The notes: a model not told the origin generated them from the sequence alone. A stretch of 64,000 nt of DNA from Hybos culiciformis (GCA_964007475.1 OZ023273.1:1736001-1800000); one strand, 5' to 3'; numbered from the stretch's first letter, positions 25,596 through 37,376 are shown. Program-made: numbers and translations.

Positions 25596-26425
25596 CGCTG
25601 ACAAATGTCATTTTACAAAATGACATTTGTCAGCCATTGTAAAATGAAATTTGTCCGCCGCGGACAAATGACATTTGTCCGCGATTGAATTTTCAAACTT
25701 TAGCGGACAAATGTCATTTTGCAAAATGTCATTTGTCTGCGATTGATTTTTCAGTTTTTTAGCGCACAAATATCATTTTGCAAAATGTGATTTGTCCGCG
25801 ATTGATTTTTCAATTTTGGAGGTACTGCAGATGACGTGAACCACTCAGAATCGGCTGAAACTTGGAAAAGGGTAGAAGGATAGAGTCCCCCCAAATTTTA
25901 TATGCGCAATTTTTTTTTTTTGCCCGATTTGCTCCGTAACGAGAGAGTCAGCAAATCCCACTGACCAACCACCAGTCCACCCGCCGCACCACATCTCCCT
26001 CTCGTTGTGCCGATTCTGAGTGGTTCACGTCATCTGCACTTTAGCCTCAAATTTTTAGCGGACAAATGTCATTTTGCAAAATGCCATTTGTCCGCGATTG
26101 ATTTATAAAGTTTTTAGCGGACAAATGTCATTTTGCAAAATGTCATTTGTCCGCGATTGATTTTTCAGATTTTTAGCGGACAAATGTCATTTTTAAAAAT
26201 GTCATTTGTCCGCGATTGATTTTTCAGATATTTAGCGGACAAATGTCATTTTGCAAAATGTCATTTGTCCACGATTAATTTTTATCGCGGACAAATGAAA
26301 TTTTTCAAAATGACATTTGTCCGCGGCGGACAAAAGTCATTTCGAATCGCGGACAAATGTCATTTTTATGTCCGTGATACAAAAACAAATAGCGGACAAA
26401 TGTCCCGCGGACAAATGTCCAACCC
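25596..26425. repeat. Array of palindromic 59-bp repeats in the ARID4/mRpL1 divergent interval
   Basis: At least eight units built on a near-perfect palindrome of about 38 bp (gcggacaaatgtcatttt-gc-aaaatgtcatttgtccgc) followed by a spacer 'gattgatttttcag'. Starts at 26057, 26116, 26175 and 26234 are exactly 59 bp apart. Starts at 25703-25704 and 25761 continue the array on the left side of an insertion. Units at both ends are rearranged or decayed (gcggcggacaaa, gtccgccgcggac). The array lies about 0.4 kb from the ARID4 start and 0.5 kb from the mRpL1 start. No coding potential. Confidence 0.93.
25826..26038. mobile_element. Short terminal-inverted-repeat insertion (MITE-like) inside the palindrome array
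   Basis: Perfect 29-bp inverted ends at 25826-25854 and 26010-26038 (tgcagatgacgtgaaccact... and its complement). They extend imperfectly outward (ggaggta / gaggcta). The repeat period is displaced by about 237 bp across the insertion, so the full element with flanks is about 230 bp. 'caatttt' on the left and 'caaatttt' on the right may be remnants of a target duplication. The interior has no open frame, so it would be non-autonomous. Confidence 0.8.
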
Positions 26426-26920
26426 CCGAATTTTCTCCTTTTCAGCTTTATTACTTAAAATGTGAAATTTTATATTCAATTTTTATTGTAAAAATGTTAA
26501 CTAAAATAAGCTTTCTTTCTAATTTAATTATTGTTTCTTTATTATTTGGATTTTTTTCCGTACAATTTTTTTTTACCCCAATCCGCTTGAATAATTTATA
26601 AAAGGTGTCGCTTTAGTATAATTAAAAAAATTAAATGTAGTAAAAATGTTCTAATACTTTACACCGAAATATGATATCCATATCAATGTAGTCGAAGCGG
26701 TTGAAGTCCACGAATTGTCGGCGACGTTTAAGTTTATCACCAGTTTTTTTCTTTTTCTGCGTTCAGCTTCATTAGCCAGCTGCCAGCGTGAGCTAATACT
26801 TTAAGTTTATCTCCGGCATAAGTTTTTTAATTTTTATTTATATTCATAGTTCATCTCTAAAAATAAGGCGAAAATATTAATTTTGAATATTATTTAAATG
26901 TTAAAATAACAAAAGAAAAT

Positions 26921-28477
26921 ATGTTAGGTTTTTCAGCAATAAATCTATTAAAATGCAGTAAAATTTCATCAGCAGGAGTACGACCAATTCATTTGACATC
27001 ATATTTTGAAGCTAAGAGAAAAGGTTATCGTGAATTGGCTAGAAAAAAAAAAGTTAAAGTTGAAGTTCAGAAAATTGGATTTATTCCTCATAACTTGAGA
27101 AACAAAGACAAGTAAGGATCGTCGTTTTTTTTTTTGTTCCAATTTCTTACCTAGAAATAAATTTTATTACTCGGCTCGATGTTGTAAGGTTGTAACACCG
27201 ATGTTACCTACTTAAGTGTATTACCATTGATTATATTGTTAATCAATGGTATAATCCGGTGACAATATTTATCTGACGGAAAAAAGACCATAAGAGGTTG
27301 CGTCCTATAGGTTTCATTCACTAATTGTGATAGTCTGCCGGTACCTGTTTCTATTAAATTTTTCCACTATCAGGTTGAAAAAAACAGTAGATTCTGAATT
27401 GATCTTGTATTTAGTAGGCATTACATCTCAATTACATACCTAAGCCTTCATGGTTTATTTTTTCTATTTTACATTACAATTGTACTTGCACCTAATTTTT
27501 AGATGATTGAAATAATTACTTAGTTTATTTTATTTTTTTCAAGGTTGAATTTGCTCAAAGCCAATAAGCATATTGATGATTCATGGAAGGCTATTCCTAA
27601 AGACAATGTATATGTGGGTCGATATTATCGTTGGAAATTATATTCAATCGAAGAAGCTATTCAGTGTCATCGAGAAACTCATCATCCTACAATGTATAAT
27701 GTACCAAATGCTCTTTTAAATGTTGACATAGAGTTAAATATGAAAGGAGAAAAAACAACTAGATTTGTAGATAATTTCAACAGAATGGCAATGATTCCAT
27801 ATAAATTTGATCATGGTGAAGAAAGAAAAATTTTAGTTTTCACAAAAGACAATGACAGCTTATTAGAAGCCAGAAAAGCAGGTGCTTCATTAGTAGGAGG
27901 TATAGAATTAATAAAAGATGTTCAAAATGGTGATTTAAAATTAACAGATTATCAATTTATCATTGCTCATCCAAATATTTTGCCCGAATTAGTGAGCTTA
28001 AGAGGTCTATTGAAACGTAAATTCCCGAATCCAAAAAATGGAACCTTAAACGCAAATCTTGGTGAAATTATTACAAAATTTTCAAGTGGTATTAGTTATA
28101 AAGCAGTAAAAGATGAGCATCAGCAAGATTTTGGAATAATATCTTCATGTGTTGGCACAGTAAGCAATACATCATTGAATTAAAAACAAATAACTACTTA
28201 TAATTCTTTTTTATTATTTTAGCTGGACATGGATATTCAATATTTGAAAGAAAATTTAATTGCCCTGTTGAAAGATGTTAATTCAGTTCGACCTAAACGT
28301 GAAGGAAAGTTCATCACAAGAGTTTTACTAAAAAGTTTTCCAAGTGGAGAACAATTAAAAATTGATCCATTTGTTCATATTCCGCTAGAGTACCAAAAAA
28401 CAGCTGGTAAATCACTTAATGAAAGTAAATTTGATGATAATAGAGAAGATGAAGAATTAATTGAAGTAAAAAATTAA
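26921..28477 (+). CDS. mRpL1: Mitochondrial large ribosomal subunit protein uL1m (mRpL1)
   Basis: Three exons: 26921-27111, 27544-28159, 28223-28477. GT-AG introns and phases agree, giving about 353 residues. The start [17 protein letters not shown] is basic and hydroxylated without acids, as expected of a mitochondrial targeting sequence. A mitochondrial-L1-specific segment follows ([19 protein letters not shown]), then [15 protein letters not shown], and an L1 fold with [51 protein letters not shown] and a C-terminal [18 protein letters not shown]. Family knowledge: L1 builds the mobile L1 stalk of the mitoribosome near the E site. It diverges from ARID4 across the palindrome array. Confidence 0.95.
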
Positions 28478-28570
28478 AACTTCTTCGATTATCTGCCTTT
28501 AACTTTTTGTTATGCTTTTACAATTTTGTTTGTTAGTTTAACAATTTAATTTAATTAGATTTGATCGTTT

Positions 28571-28576
28571 AATAAA
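28571..28576 (+). promoter_or_regulatory. mRpL1: Poly(A) signal AATAAA of mRpL1
   Basis: AATAAA lies about 95 bases after the stop codon, in AT-rich sequence. Confidence 0.6.
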
Positions 28577-29202
28577 AGAATGTATAAAAGTAATCCTATT
28601 ATTTTGTTTTTCATTCATAAGATTTTATTAATTGTTTCAATGTTAATGGTTAAGTTTTACTATAGGTCGAGTTTTTTCTTTCAATGTACCTAAAATAAAC
28701 TCAAGATATTTGTTTCTGTGATGAAATGAGGGCTGAACTTTTTTTAGAAAACTAAACAATATTAATTTGAGTATAACAATTTAACCGTGAACGTAAAAAA
28801 TCTTGAAAATTAAAACTAAATTATTTTCTACAAATGGTTCTACAAGTATGATGTTTCCTAATATTGATTATTGCACTGTAAAACTCTTTTTACTCAAAAA
28901 TTTCGAGAAAGAACAGTATTTGTATTTGTATATTTCAAGTCAGATGACGCGATCATATTTTTAGTCGCTGCGCCATAGCAGCGAAATTTTCAATTTTTTG
29001 GGGCTGCTGCTAAAAAAAATTCATTGCTCGCTGCTGCGTCGCTGATAATCGCTAACAAAAAAATCTAACGGGCTGTCTACATTAGCGATTTAGATTGGAA
29101 GAAAATTTTTACTTTCATGATTTGAGTCGAGAAAAAAATAAGTTAAAAACGAGTTTTCCAAAAAACTGAGGCCAGGCCGCATGAAAAAGTAGAAAATAAC
29201 TG

Positions 29203-29335
29203 TTTCTTCACACACAGAGGTGGACTCAGATTTTTTGATTGGGACGTAAGTGATTTGATTCATGAAGAGAAAGAATATTCAAGAGAAATGTCCCAATCAA
29301 AAAATCTGAGTCCACCACCTCTGTGTGTGAAGAAA
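29203..29335. repeat. Long hairpin: 43/46-bp inverted repeat with 44-bp loop
   Basis: The left arm 29203-29245 (tttcttcacacacagaggtgg...) and right arm 29290-29335 are complementary. The only visible difference is a 3-base tgg duplication. The loop is 29246-29289. No protein is encoded. It may be a foldback transposon remnant or a hairpin transcript source. Confidence 0.85.
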
Positions 29336-30320
29336 TTTTGATAGCTTCAATTGTCACGCGACATGAACCTGTGTGCCAAATTTCAGCTCACTGTGATGAC
29401 GAAAAGTGGGTCTACGAGAGTGTCGAAAATAGTAAAGAAATATACAGACAAATTACTTTACGAGTTAATAAGAATTGTGTCCTCAACAAAAAAATAAACT
29501 ATTTTATTTTTTAAGGGTTTTTCTAGTAATATTTTATATTGGCAAAATGCAAGATAAAGAGGTTGTAATATAATCCATCCTTCCTCGGGGTTGCAAACGG
29601 AAAGTCCCGAAAAGGGGGTTGTAGTCCTTTAACCCCCGCACGATAAAAACGTAACACTTACTTTTTTTCTATAATGATTTAAAGCCGTTGGATTCCAGCG
29701 GTTCCACCTACATATATGTTGATTAATAATAAAAAAATAAATATATAAAGGCAACGCCGTCGCGCCACACAACAAAGTTGAAAAATTCTGCAGTTTGCAG
29801 TGTGTTCACCCGTATCATAGTTATGTTGAGACTGCTTCGTGCATAAATATAAAAATGATTTTATTATTTTCTTATAAGAATGTCAATTTCATCAGTAGAC
29901 AAATGAAATTTTAAAGTTCATCGAATTTATTTTATTTTATATTAATTTTAATTTTTTGAATTAGAAACAGTCTCAATGTAGAATTAAAAACATAATAATA
30001 AATTAAAAAAGTAAAAAGTAAGATTTTGAAGTTAAATAAAAGTAAGTACCTATATAATTTTAACTTAGAAAGAAGTTATTAATATTAAAATAAAATAGAT
30101 ATACCTAGCTCCCACTGAAGTGTTACTTTATATTATGACATAGGTCGTCGGTTGTACGATTTACCTACATATTACAAAAGGAAAATAATATAATAAAATT
30201 ATTGTGCAGGTAACCTACCTGTTTGAGATTTTGGTAGAAAAATAATAAGATAGGCCTGTACATTTGTTAGATACCTAGGTGTAGAACAGTTACTGATATT
30301 GTAAATTTAGTTATATTATT

Positions 30321-30596
30321 CAGCATCTCAGCTAAAGTATCTGTGAAAGCTTCATTTCGTTCACTAGATCCAGATTGATGGTCAATCTAGGAGGAAGGTA
30401 CTTTACTTAGTTAATTTGAAAAAAAAAAAACTTGTCCTTCTGCTCAGCATCTCTCAGCTAAAGTATCTGTGAAAGCTTCATTTCGTTCACCAGATCCAGA
30501 TTGATGGTCAAGAAGATCGTACTAAAGATAGATGCTTAATTAATCAAGGAGGTAGGTACCTACTTTACTTAGTTAATTTAAAAAAAAACTTGTCCT
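30321..30596. repeat. Imperfect tandem duplication
   Basis: Copy 1 (30321-30440) and copy 2 (30445-30596) share 'cagctaaagtatctgtgaaa', 'gatccagattgatggtcaa' and 'tttacttagttaattt' in the same order. Copy 1 lacks about 30 bases present in copy 2. It lies 240-510 bp upstream of the wolframin ATG, so it may fall in its promoter. Confidence 0.85.
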
Positions 30597-30834
30597 AATG
30601 CCAGTAATTTTAGGTAATTATTAATATTAGGTAGGTAGTTAGGCATATTGTTTTACATTGTACAAGTATTTAATTTTGAAATTAATCTAATGAACCATAT
30701 ATAGTAGTCTCATTGAATAATGAATCAATAAATAAATTAAATAAATAAATTCTCGTTATAAAAATACCATAGAATCATAAAAATTGTTATATTGTCCTGC
30801 TTTGACTTAAATCTGTGTGTTAGAAGAAACCAAT

Positions 30835-33810
30835 ATGGCAACTTGGACCAGAAATCCTCAGCTAAAAAATTCAAGTTCAAGAAGAAAGTGGAATCTAGAA
30901 GGTATATTTTTTGAAATAATTTTTTTTTTTTTTGTTTTTCTATTTGCCAAATTATATTGTATATTTTAATATAATATTAATATACATAATATTTTCTTAT
31001 TTAAGATCGCACCTCTTTGAATAATCTTAAACATCATTTTGCTTCAGACGGTTGCTCCGATGTACAATATGATTTGGCTAGGCAATTTCTGGAAAAAAAC
31101 TCAGGTAAAAATTGTTTTGAGTTAAAGACAAAATTGTTTGAAGATTAAAATAATTAATTCACATTTATATAAATTTTATAGATCTAGACGAAACATCGTC
31201 TAATGTTCAAGGAGTACATTGGCTTCTATGTGCTGCCAAACAAGGTCACGAGGGAGCTTTAGAAATGCTTCGAGAATGTTATAAACAACGACGAGGTATA
31301 ACGGAACTAAATGAAAATGAAGTAAAATCATGTTTATTTATGACACCGGGAGAACGTGCTGCACGGAAAGCGGCTAGAGAATTATTTGCTTGCTTGTCAA
31401 ATGGAGGAGAAACAATTACTCCCTACCAATTAGAACGTCAAATGAGAAAAATATATAAATTAAAAAAAAAAAGTGATCGGAACCATGTAACGATAGAATC
31501 AAATAAATCTGCAAGCAATGAAGACTTATCAGATCAACTTGATAATGATAGGAAAAATATAGATGATACTTTCTACGGGCAAAACGATAATTATTTAGAT
31601 GCAGAATTAGATTTAACTCAGGAAAATTTAATTACAGAAGCTAATCTTATATCAGCTGCTGTAAATTATTCACGCGGCCGTTTGCCTCCTGTGAATGATG
31701 TTTTAACGCTATCAGTACCTAATGCTAAAGCATTGGACCACATTCCTGTATTTCACAGAATAGTTTTGCATCCAATAATATTTTTTACTTTATTGTACCA
31801 TCGATTTGTGAAAATAATTTCATCATTCCCAGGAGCAATAGAGTCAAATGTAAAAATGCTGGCATTATTCGTTCTATATGTATTGATTTCTTGTGAAAAC
31901 TTGAATACATTTTTGCCTATGATTGTATACTATATAACTCTGATGATTATGATTTGTTCAACTTTTCGTATGTTTAAAAAAAAGCAAGAATACATTGATT
32001 TTCGAATGTGGTCGAATCTCTTCTTGAGCTATGGTGAAGATATTGATGCAGGGTTTTCAGAAAATCAATTTCTTCGTAATAACATGAGACCGTATGTTTA
32101 TTTTTTAATCGCATTTATAACAAATGTTTTGGTTTATCCATTAATCAGCACAGAATATTTACCTCATTCAGAAATTACAGTCCTTAGCTTGATGATGGTT
32201 TTTCTCACGCTTATAGTTTTTATGTACACTTCAGCGAATGGATGTCCAGATTTTTTAATTTTAACATCATTTGCTATTAATATCTCAGCAAAATATCCAT
32301 ACGAAATGGATTCTGTGGTGGCGACAAGTTGGAGATTTTTGGATTTAAAAGTTCCTACATTTTCGTCATTTGTTGTGGGCACTTCAATAGAGTTTTGTCT
32401 AAATTGTCGTGCAATGTTTTATATTTTAATACCATTTTTTATGATGCAGTTGGCAAAGAGATCAAGATGGCATGGTATTTATTCTTATTTGATTCCTCAT
32501 TGCATAACAATATGTTGGCTACAAATATCAATAACAAGGTATTATATATATAATTTTTTCAAACACTACAAATTACCATAATTGCTATAATTTTTTATTC
32601 GTTGTTAATAAACAGTTCACAATCGGCAACAACATTTGGACTAATGAGATCGATATTAGGAATGGCAGGAATATTATTATTTTTACCAATTTTCGGGGTT
32701 ATTACATTAATGGTACCAATTTTTTTAACCATAGATTATCTAGGTCTTAGTGACCCTCGAGCAAGAATGGCCTCTTCAATTACAATCGGTTTGTTGTTGA
32801 TTTTGGGATCTTGTTTTATGGCGATCAATCAGCGAACTCAAAAGTACATAACATTTTTACAGGTGGGGTTTAAATTGAATTTGTGATTTTAATTTTGTAC
32901 TTTTAACAATTCACAGAATAACAAAATAAAGACTTGATTCACTAACTAAAATTATTACTAATTGCAGATAATTATATGTGTTATTGCTGCAGCTATTCTT
33001 ACCGTTCCATATTTTTCGAATGTAAATAAACCAAGAACAGAAAATTCCATATATCAGAATTCAATTCATCAAACTAAGCCATTATCTTCAGTAATATCAG
33101 ACGGAAGTGATTTATTTCTTTCGTGGAATGATTTTTATAATTATTGTAACCAGCCAGCATGGAAGGAAAATAATAAAATAAAAGCCCAATTGCGGTGCTC
33201 TCAATTAGAGGGTATGCTAGTTTATTGGGATGGAACTGTAACTGATGTTCGTATTTCCAAAGTATCAAATTCAATTTTAAGTTTAATAAAACGTTATTTA
33301 CCGAATTCATTGGGAAATTACATTATATGCTTTTACGGAGAAAAAAATTCAATTGACTGTGATGGAGAACAAAAATGTGAACCAATAAAACATATTTTAA
33401 ATACTAAATGCAATTTAAATAAATGGAATAAATATGAATATGAAATAAAAATAAAAATGACACCTTCAGGCCTACTTTCTTCTGCTTCTGAAATATATCT
33501 AAAAGCAGGAAATATTTTTGGAAATTTTTCAAGTGAATTACGTAATTCAGATAAAATTTGGTTCAAGGGTACACTAATTAATAAAAGAAATATCGATGAT
33601 GATAATGCTCAATATGAAGAAATTATTCTTGGGGGAGGAAAAGATGTAATAGAAGTTAATGGAATGGGATGTATTACCTGCCAAAATAAAAATTTAAGTG
33701 CCATTGAAATAAAAACAAAGGCTTTAATACATGACAGATTGAGAGATCTAACACGTGGATTGAAATTTTTGTTAAATGTAGTTTTTAACCCTTTAATTAT
33801 TTTTAAATAA
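30835..33810 (+). CDS. wfs1: Wolframin (WFS1), ER membrane glycoprotein
   Basis: Five coding exons: 30835-30901, 31006-31104, 31182-32538, 32616-32862, 32968-33810. The total is 870 residues (human about 890). The cytosolic N-terminal part has Sel1/helical-repeat-like sequence (VHWLLCAAKQGHEGALEMLRE) and a helix-rich segment (GERAARKAARELFACLSNGG). About nine hydrophobic membrane spans run from about residue 230 to 600. The C-terminal lumenal region has many cysteines and an OB-fold-like stretch (QLRCSQLEGMLVYWDGTVTD). Family knowledge: wolframin controls ER calcium handling and dampens the unfolded-protein response, and human loss causes Wolfram syndrome. The wolframin stop codon lies inside an AATAAA. 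The gene converges on AP-2 sigma about 1.0 kb away. Confidence 0.95.
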
Positions 33811-33811
33811 A
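33806..33811 (+). promoter_or_regulatory. wfs1: Poly(A) signal AATAAA overlapping the wolframin stop codon
   Basis: AATAAA spans 33806-33811 and the TAA stop is 33808-33810. If used, the 3' untranslated region would be only a few tens of bases. Confidence 0.45.
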
Positions 33812-34799
33812 ATATCTTAAAAAGTTCAACTGTAGTCTTTTATTATAATTCTTATTATTAATATTCTTTTGTGATTACATGAAGAATAATGGTACTTTAT
33901 TTAATGAAAGAGGCTAATTAAAATTTGTTCAAAAAGACAAAAATATCAATTTCCAATATACATATATGTATCTATGGTTATAATAAATATAATGGTATTT
34001 GGAACAAATCAAGCACTCCGACCAAACTATATAGTATCAAATAAAAATTTAAATTTTACTATGAGAACTTTTCAACCTAATATTCATCATCAAAAACTTA
34101 TTCTTATTAATAAAATTAAATACAAAGTATAATATGAGATTTTTTTTTACATTATATTTGCGATATATTCAATTAATAGTTTTTATTACAAGATTTGTAA
34201 TTAATATATTTATAACATTATACTTAATATGTTTTGATGAAATTAGAAAATAAATGAGTCAGCTTAATTTTGTTTTACTTTTTTGTTTGATGAAAAAGAA
34301 TTGGAATGAAATTACAACTGTTTTAAAAACATACTTTGACTCAATAAATAAGCAGTACAAAAAATAAAAATTATATAATTATGTGTCTATAAAAGGTATT
34401 TAAAGTTTTGAATTAATTCTTTTTATATTTGTCGTATAAATGAGAGTTTTGGTTCGCCGACAAGCTTAAAAAAAAATTGTAAATCAGCTTGTTTGAAAAA
34501 TGAAAATCTAATTTGGATTTACTTAAACTACTCTTTGTTTTTTCAAAATTGTTAGATAAGTTGAGCTTTCTACATTTTTAACAATTAAAGTTTAACCCCT
34601 CAATATTCGAAATCACTGTGAAATGAAATTTGTGTGCAAACAGAAGTACACATAACTGAATTTTATCAAAATGGAATTCAAAAATTAAATGTACGATCAA
34701 GTGTCACTTCACAGTTGGTTCATCAGATGGCTTATAATTATAATGTCTTTTTTATATAATAATTTTCTTTTGAGTTTACTGTTCTTTTTTTTTTTTAAC
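33812..34799. other. Non-coding interval between convergent wolframin and AP-2 sigma
   Basis: AT-rich. Several AATAAA-like words occur on both strands, as expected for two converging 3' ends. No gene, repeat or RNA signal was recognised. Confidence 0.5.
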
Positions 34800-34805
34800 T
34801 TTATT
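34800..34805 (-). promoter_or_regulatory. AP-2sigma: Poly(A) signal of AP-2 sigma
   Basis: AATAAA on the minus strand, 32 bases after the stop codon. Confidence 0.6.
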
Positions 34806-34836
34806 AGATTTGTTTTTAAATTATCTTTTAACTGTA

Positions 34837-35879
34837 TTATTCCAGAGAATTTAATGTTAATAGTTGTTTCAAGACTTTTGTTTGTGATGTTTCTCGAATT
34901 TCACCAGCCAAAAACATTTCATCCACAACTGTATAAACTTTATAAAAATTGAACACTAAATCTAATTCACAAACATTGTGAAAATATTCATTTAATACTT
35001 CAACAAAATTATGAATGGCTTCAAGGTAGCACAAATTATTGTCGTTTACATCAACACATATGCAGAAATATAAACCAGCATATCTTCGATACACAATTTT
35101 GAAATTTCGAAACTAAAAAAAGAAAAAAGAAAACAACGTAAGAGATTGAGATACAAAACCAAAATATAAAATAGCATATGAAATATATATACATATATAT
35201 ATATCATATTCACATCCAGCAAAGATCTTGATAGAAAAGATTTTTTATCGAATTGTGTTTGATCCTTTTACATTCAGCTTATTATTGTATAATTTTTTAG
35301 CTTTTATTTACCTCAACAAAATTTGTATGCTTGGCATCTCTGACTGTAACGACTGCATGCACTTCTTCAATAAGTTTCTGTTTTTCGTCATCATCAAAAT
35401 TCATGTACCATTTTGCCAATCTTGTTTTACCAGCTCGATTTTGTATCAAAATGAAACGTATCTAGAAATTTATTTTTTAAAAATTTAGGATTGTAATTTA
35501 CTATATTTTTAAATTTTAATTTTAAGGGGCGAGAAATTACTATATTATGTAGATAGGTATACCTACCTATCATTATCTAGTTCACCACTATTATATATTT
35601 TAGGTTCAGTATTTTATTAAAAATTATAAGCAAATCAGTGTTTTTCATCTAAGGCAAGATCTTTCGGCGATAGAGCATCGTGAAGAAAAATAAGTTTTTA
35701 GGTAAAGTAAGATACCTACTTAGCACAGCAGATATGACCTACTAACTAGATCCATCAATATTCTAAATTTGTGGAAAAAAATTGTGAGTCACTGTCTTAA
35801 TGGATCCTGTAGTTCCTAAATTGTGTACACCGAAAATAAAGTTATTTTTCAGCTAAAAAAAAAAATTAAAACTTACCAT
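34837..35879 (-). CDS. AP-2sigma: AP-2 complex subunit sigma (clathrin adaptor)
   Basis: Three coding exons: 35879-35877 (the ATG alone, followed by GTAAGT), 35461-35312 and 35112-34837. Phases are 0 throughout and the protein has 142 residues, the family's exact length. It reads as near-invariant AP-2 sigma ([58 protein letters not shown]). Only a few residues depart from what is usual, for example Cys instead of Ala in [12 protein letters not shown] and LTLNSLE at the end. Family knowledge: the small subunit of the plasma-membrane AP-2 adaptor, which with alpha binds [DE]xxxL[LI] cargo signals in endocytosis. A one-codon first coding exon is also how the human gene is organised. Centrobin diverges 1.5 kb away. 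Confidence 0.97.
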
Positions 35880-37376
35880 ATTTTTTTATTATTATTATTT
35901 TTTTTTTTTTCAAAATCACTTTAAATTAAAATTTCAGAAATCCTCCCTCAAAAAATCAATTTCCAGAATTGACAGAGAATTCCATAAAATAAAGAAAACG
36001 ACATCTGTAGAAATTTGGCAAAACGAAAATTTATTGCATGCAAGAACCGCATAAATAAATTATAGCGTGTTCGCACTCGCTTATAGAACTATTAGTTTTC
36101 TTTATGGCTTGTTTATAGCTACCACAGTAAAGTAAATTTTAGAGGAATGTACCGGAAACCTATTCACAGCTAATTTTATCTGAAAGTAAAAAATCAACTG
36201 CAAAAAATATAAAACTTAATTTGATTATTTTTTTATTAATCATCCGAAAATTTTGACAGGAAAAGTTATCTGAAAAAAAAAATTCAGATAGGAAGGAAAC
36301 ATAATGAAAAAGAAACAAAAAAATAATTTTGTGAAGTAAGGGACTGTTCACATATTACGTAACGCTTTTTTTGCCGTTTTTTAACTCCCCCCCCATAGTA
36401 ACAGATCGTAACAAATTCCGAAACCACAAATTCCGAAACCCCCCCCCCCCCAGAAGAATAACATAACAAAAGTTAAACACTTTTTAAATTACTTTTTGAA
36501 CAATTTTTTTATTCGAACAAACAAAACAAAATTCATTATAACTTAAGTTTTTTTTTGCGTGCATTAATATTATATTTAGTGTAATTTTTTTTATAAAAAG
36601 GAGGAAATTTGGTTACATAACATTTTTATAAACACCCCGCCCCCCCCCCCCGTAACAAATTTTCAAACCCCCCCCCCCCCCCTAGGCCGTTACGTAATTT
36701 GTGAACAGCCCCTAATGAAATTTTTCAGATAACAAGAAATAATAAATTCTATTTTCTTAATTATTTGAAAATATTTTTAAAAAATTCTTTTTACGAAAAA
36801 TAGATAAAATTAATATCTTCATTTTCAGAAAATTTGCTTAAATATAAATAGAATAATAACATAGAAAATCCGTTTTTGCGATACCATTTTTTCAGACAGG
36901 TAACTTAGCTATAAACAAGTCGTTATTCTTCTATCTACACGGTCTCTGTTGGTCTCTTTATGTATGTACTTTGATTTGTCTTTCTTGTGATTCTTGCGAT
37001 TGCTCAAAGAAAGACGTCTTTCATAAAATCCGCTATTAAGACCGCCGTGCAGAAACCGTATAACCTATTTAATTATTGTTTATAATTAGGTCGATTCACG
37101 GTTTCTTTTTATCTGGTTTTTTAAAAATTCCAATAGATGGCGCTTTTAACATTTTGACAATTCGCAACGCAAACGCGCGTCGGCTTACATTGAGTTTATC
37201 TCTATGTTTATTAATATTTTGAGTGGAAAACAAATAAAATAGAAAAGAAAATTAGAAAAAAAAAAGCGATTTAGTTTCTTTTTTTTTTTAATTTATTTTA
37301 TTTAATTTATTAACTATTTTTTTTTAAATTTTTATATTTCTAATTTCTAATGTTCTTTACTTCTTCTTTCCTTTGA
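35880..37376. other. Divergent promoter interval of AP-2 sigma and centrobin
   Basis: No gene is seen. It contains the 5' untranslated parts of both genes and the MITE at 36340-36712. Just before the centrobin start (37260-37376) the sequence is almost pure A/T. A GC-richer patch with 'aacgcaaacgcgcgtcggc' near 37165-37185 could mark the centrobin core promoter. Confidence 0.5.
36340..36712. mobile_element. MITE with 25-bp inverted ends and TAA target duplication (PIF/Harbinger-like)
   Basis: The ends 36340-36364 (gggactgttcacatattacg...) and 36688-36712 match in 23 of 25 positions when inverted. They are flanked by TAA on each side (36337-36339, 36713-36715). A 3-bp TAA target site and GGG...CTGTTC ends suit the PIF/Harbinger group. 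The interior holds three poly-C runs near the two ends and AT-rich middle sequence, with no transposase frame. Confidence 0.8.

Larger units (their letters stand above)
28577..30834. other. Non-coding interval between mRpL1 and wolframin, rich in repeats
   Basis: No gene is supported. Features include a (c)gctgctgcg-rich patch near 28960-29050, a long hairpin at 29203-29335, and sequence after it ('cgcgacatgaacctgtgtgccaaatttcagctc' region, 29357-29390) of the kind found in decayed transposons. There is a GC-rich patch near 29580-29650 and a tandem duplication at 30321-30596. The short open frame at 29323-29514 starts inside the hairpin and is not believed. Confidence 0.55.

Noticed and set aside
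29323..29514. Open frame of 63 codons after the hairpin
   Set aside because: It starts inside the right arm of the hairpin, has no splice or promoter support, and surrounding frames look like decayed transposon sequence.
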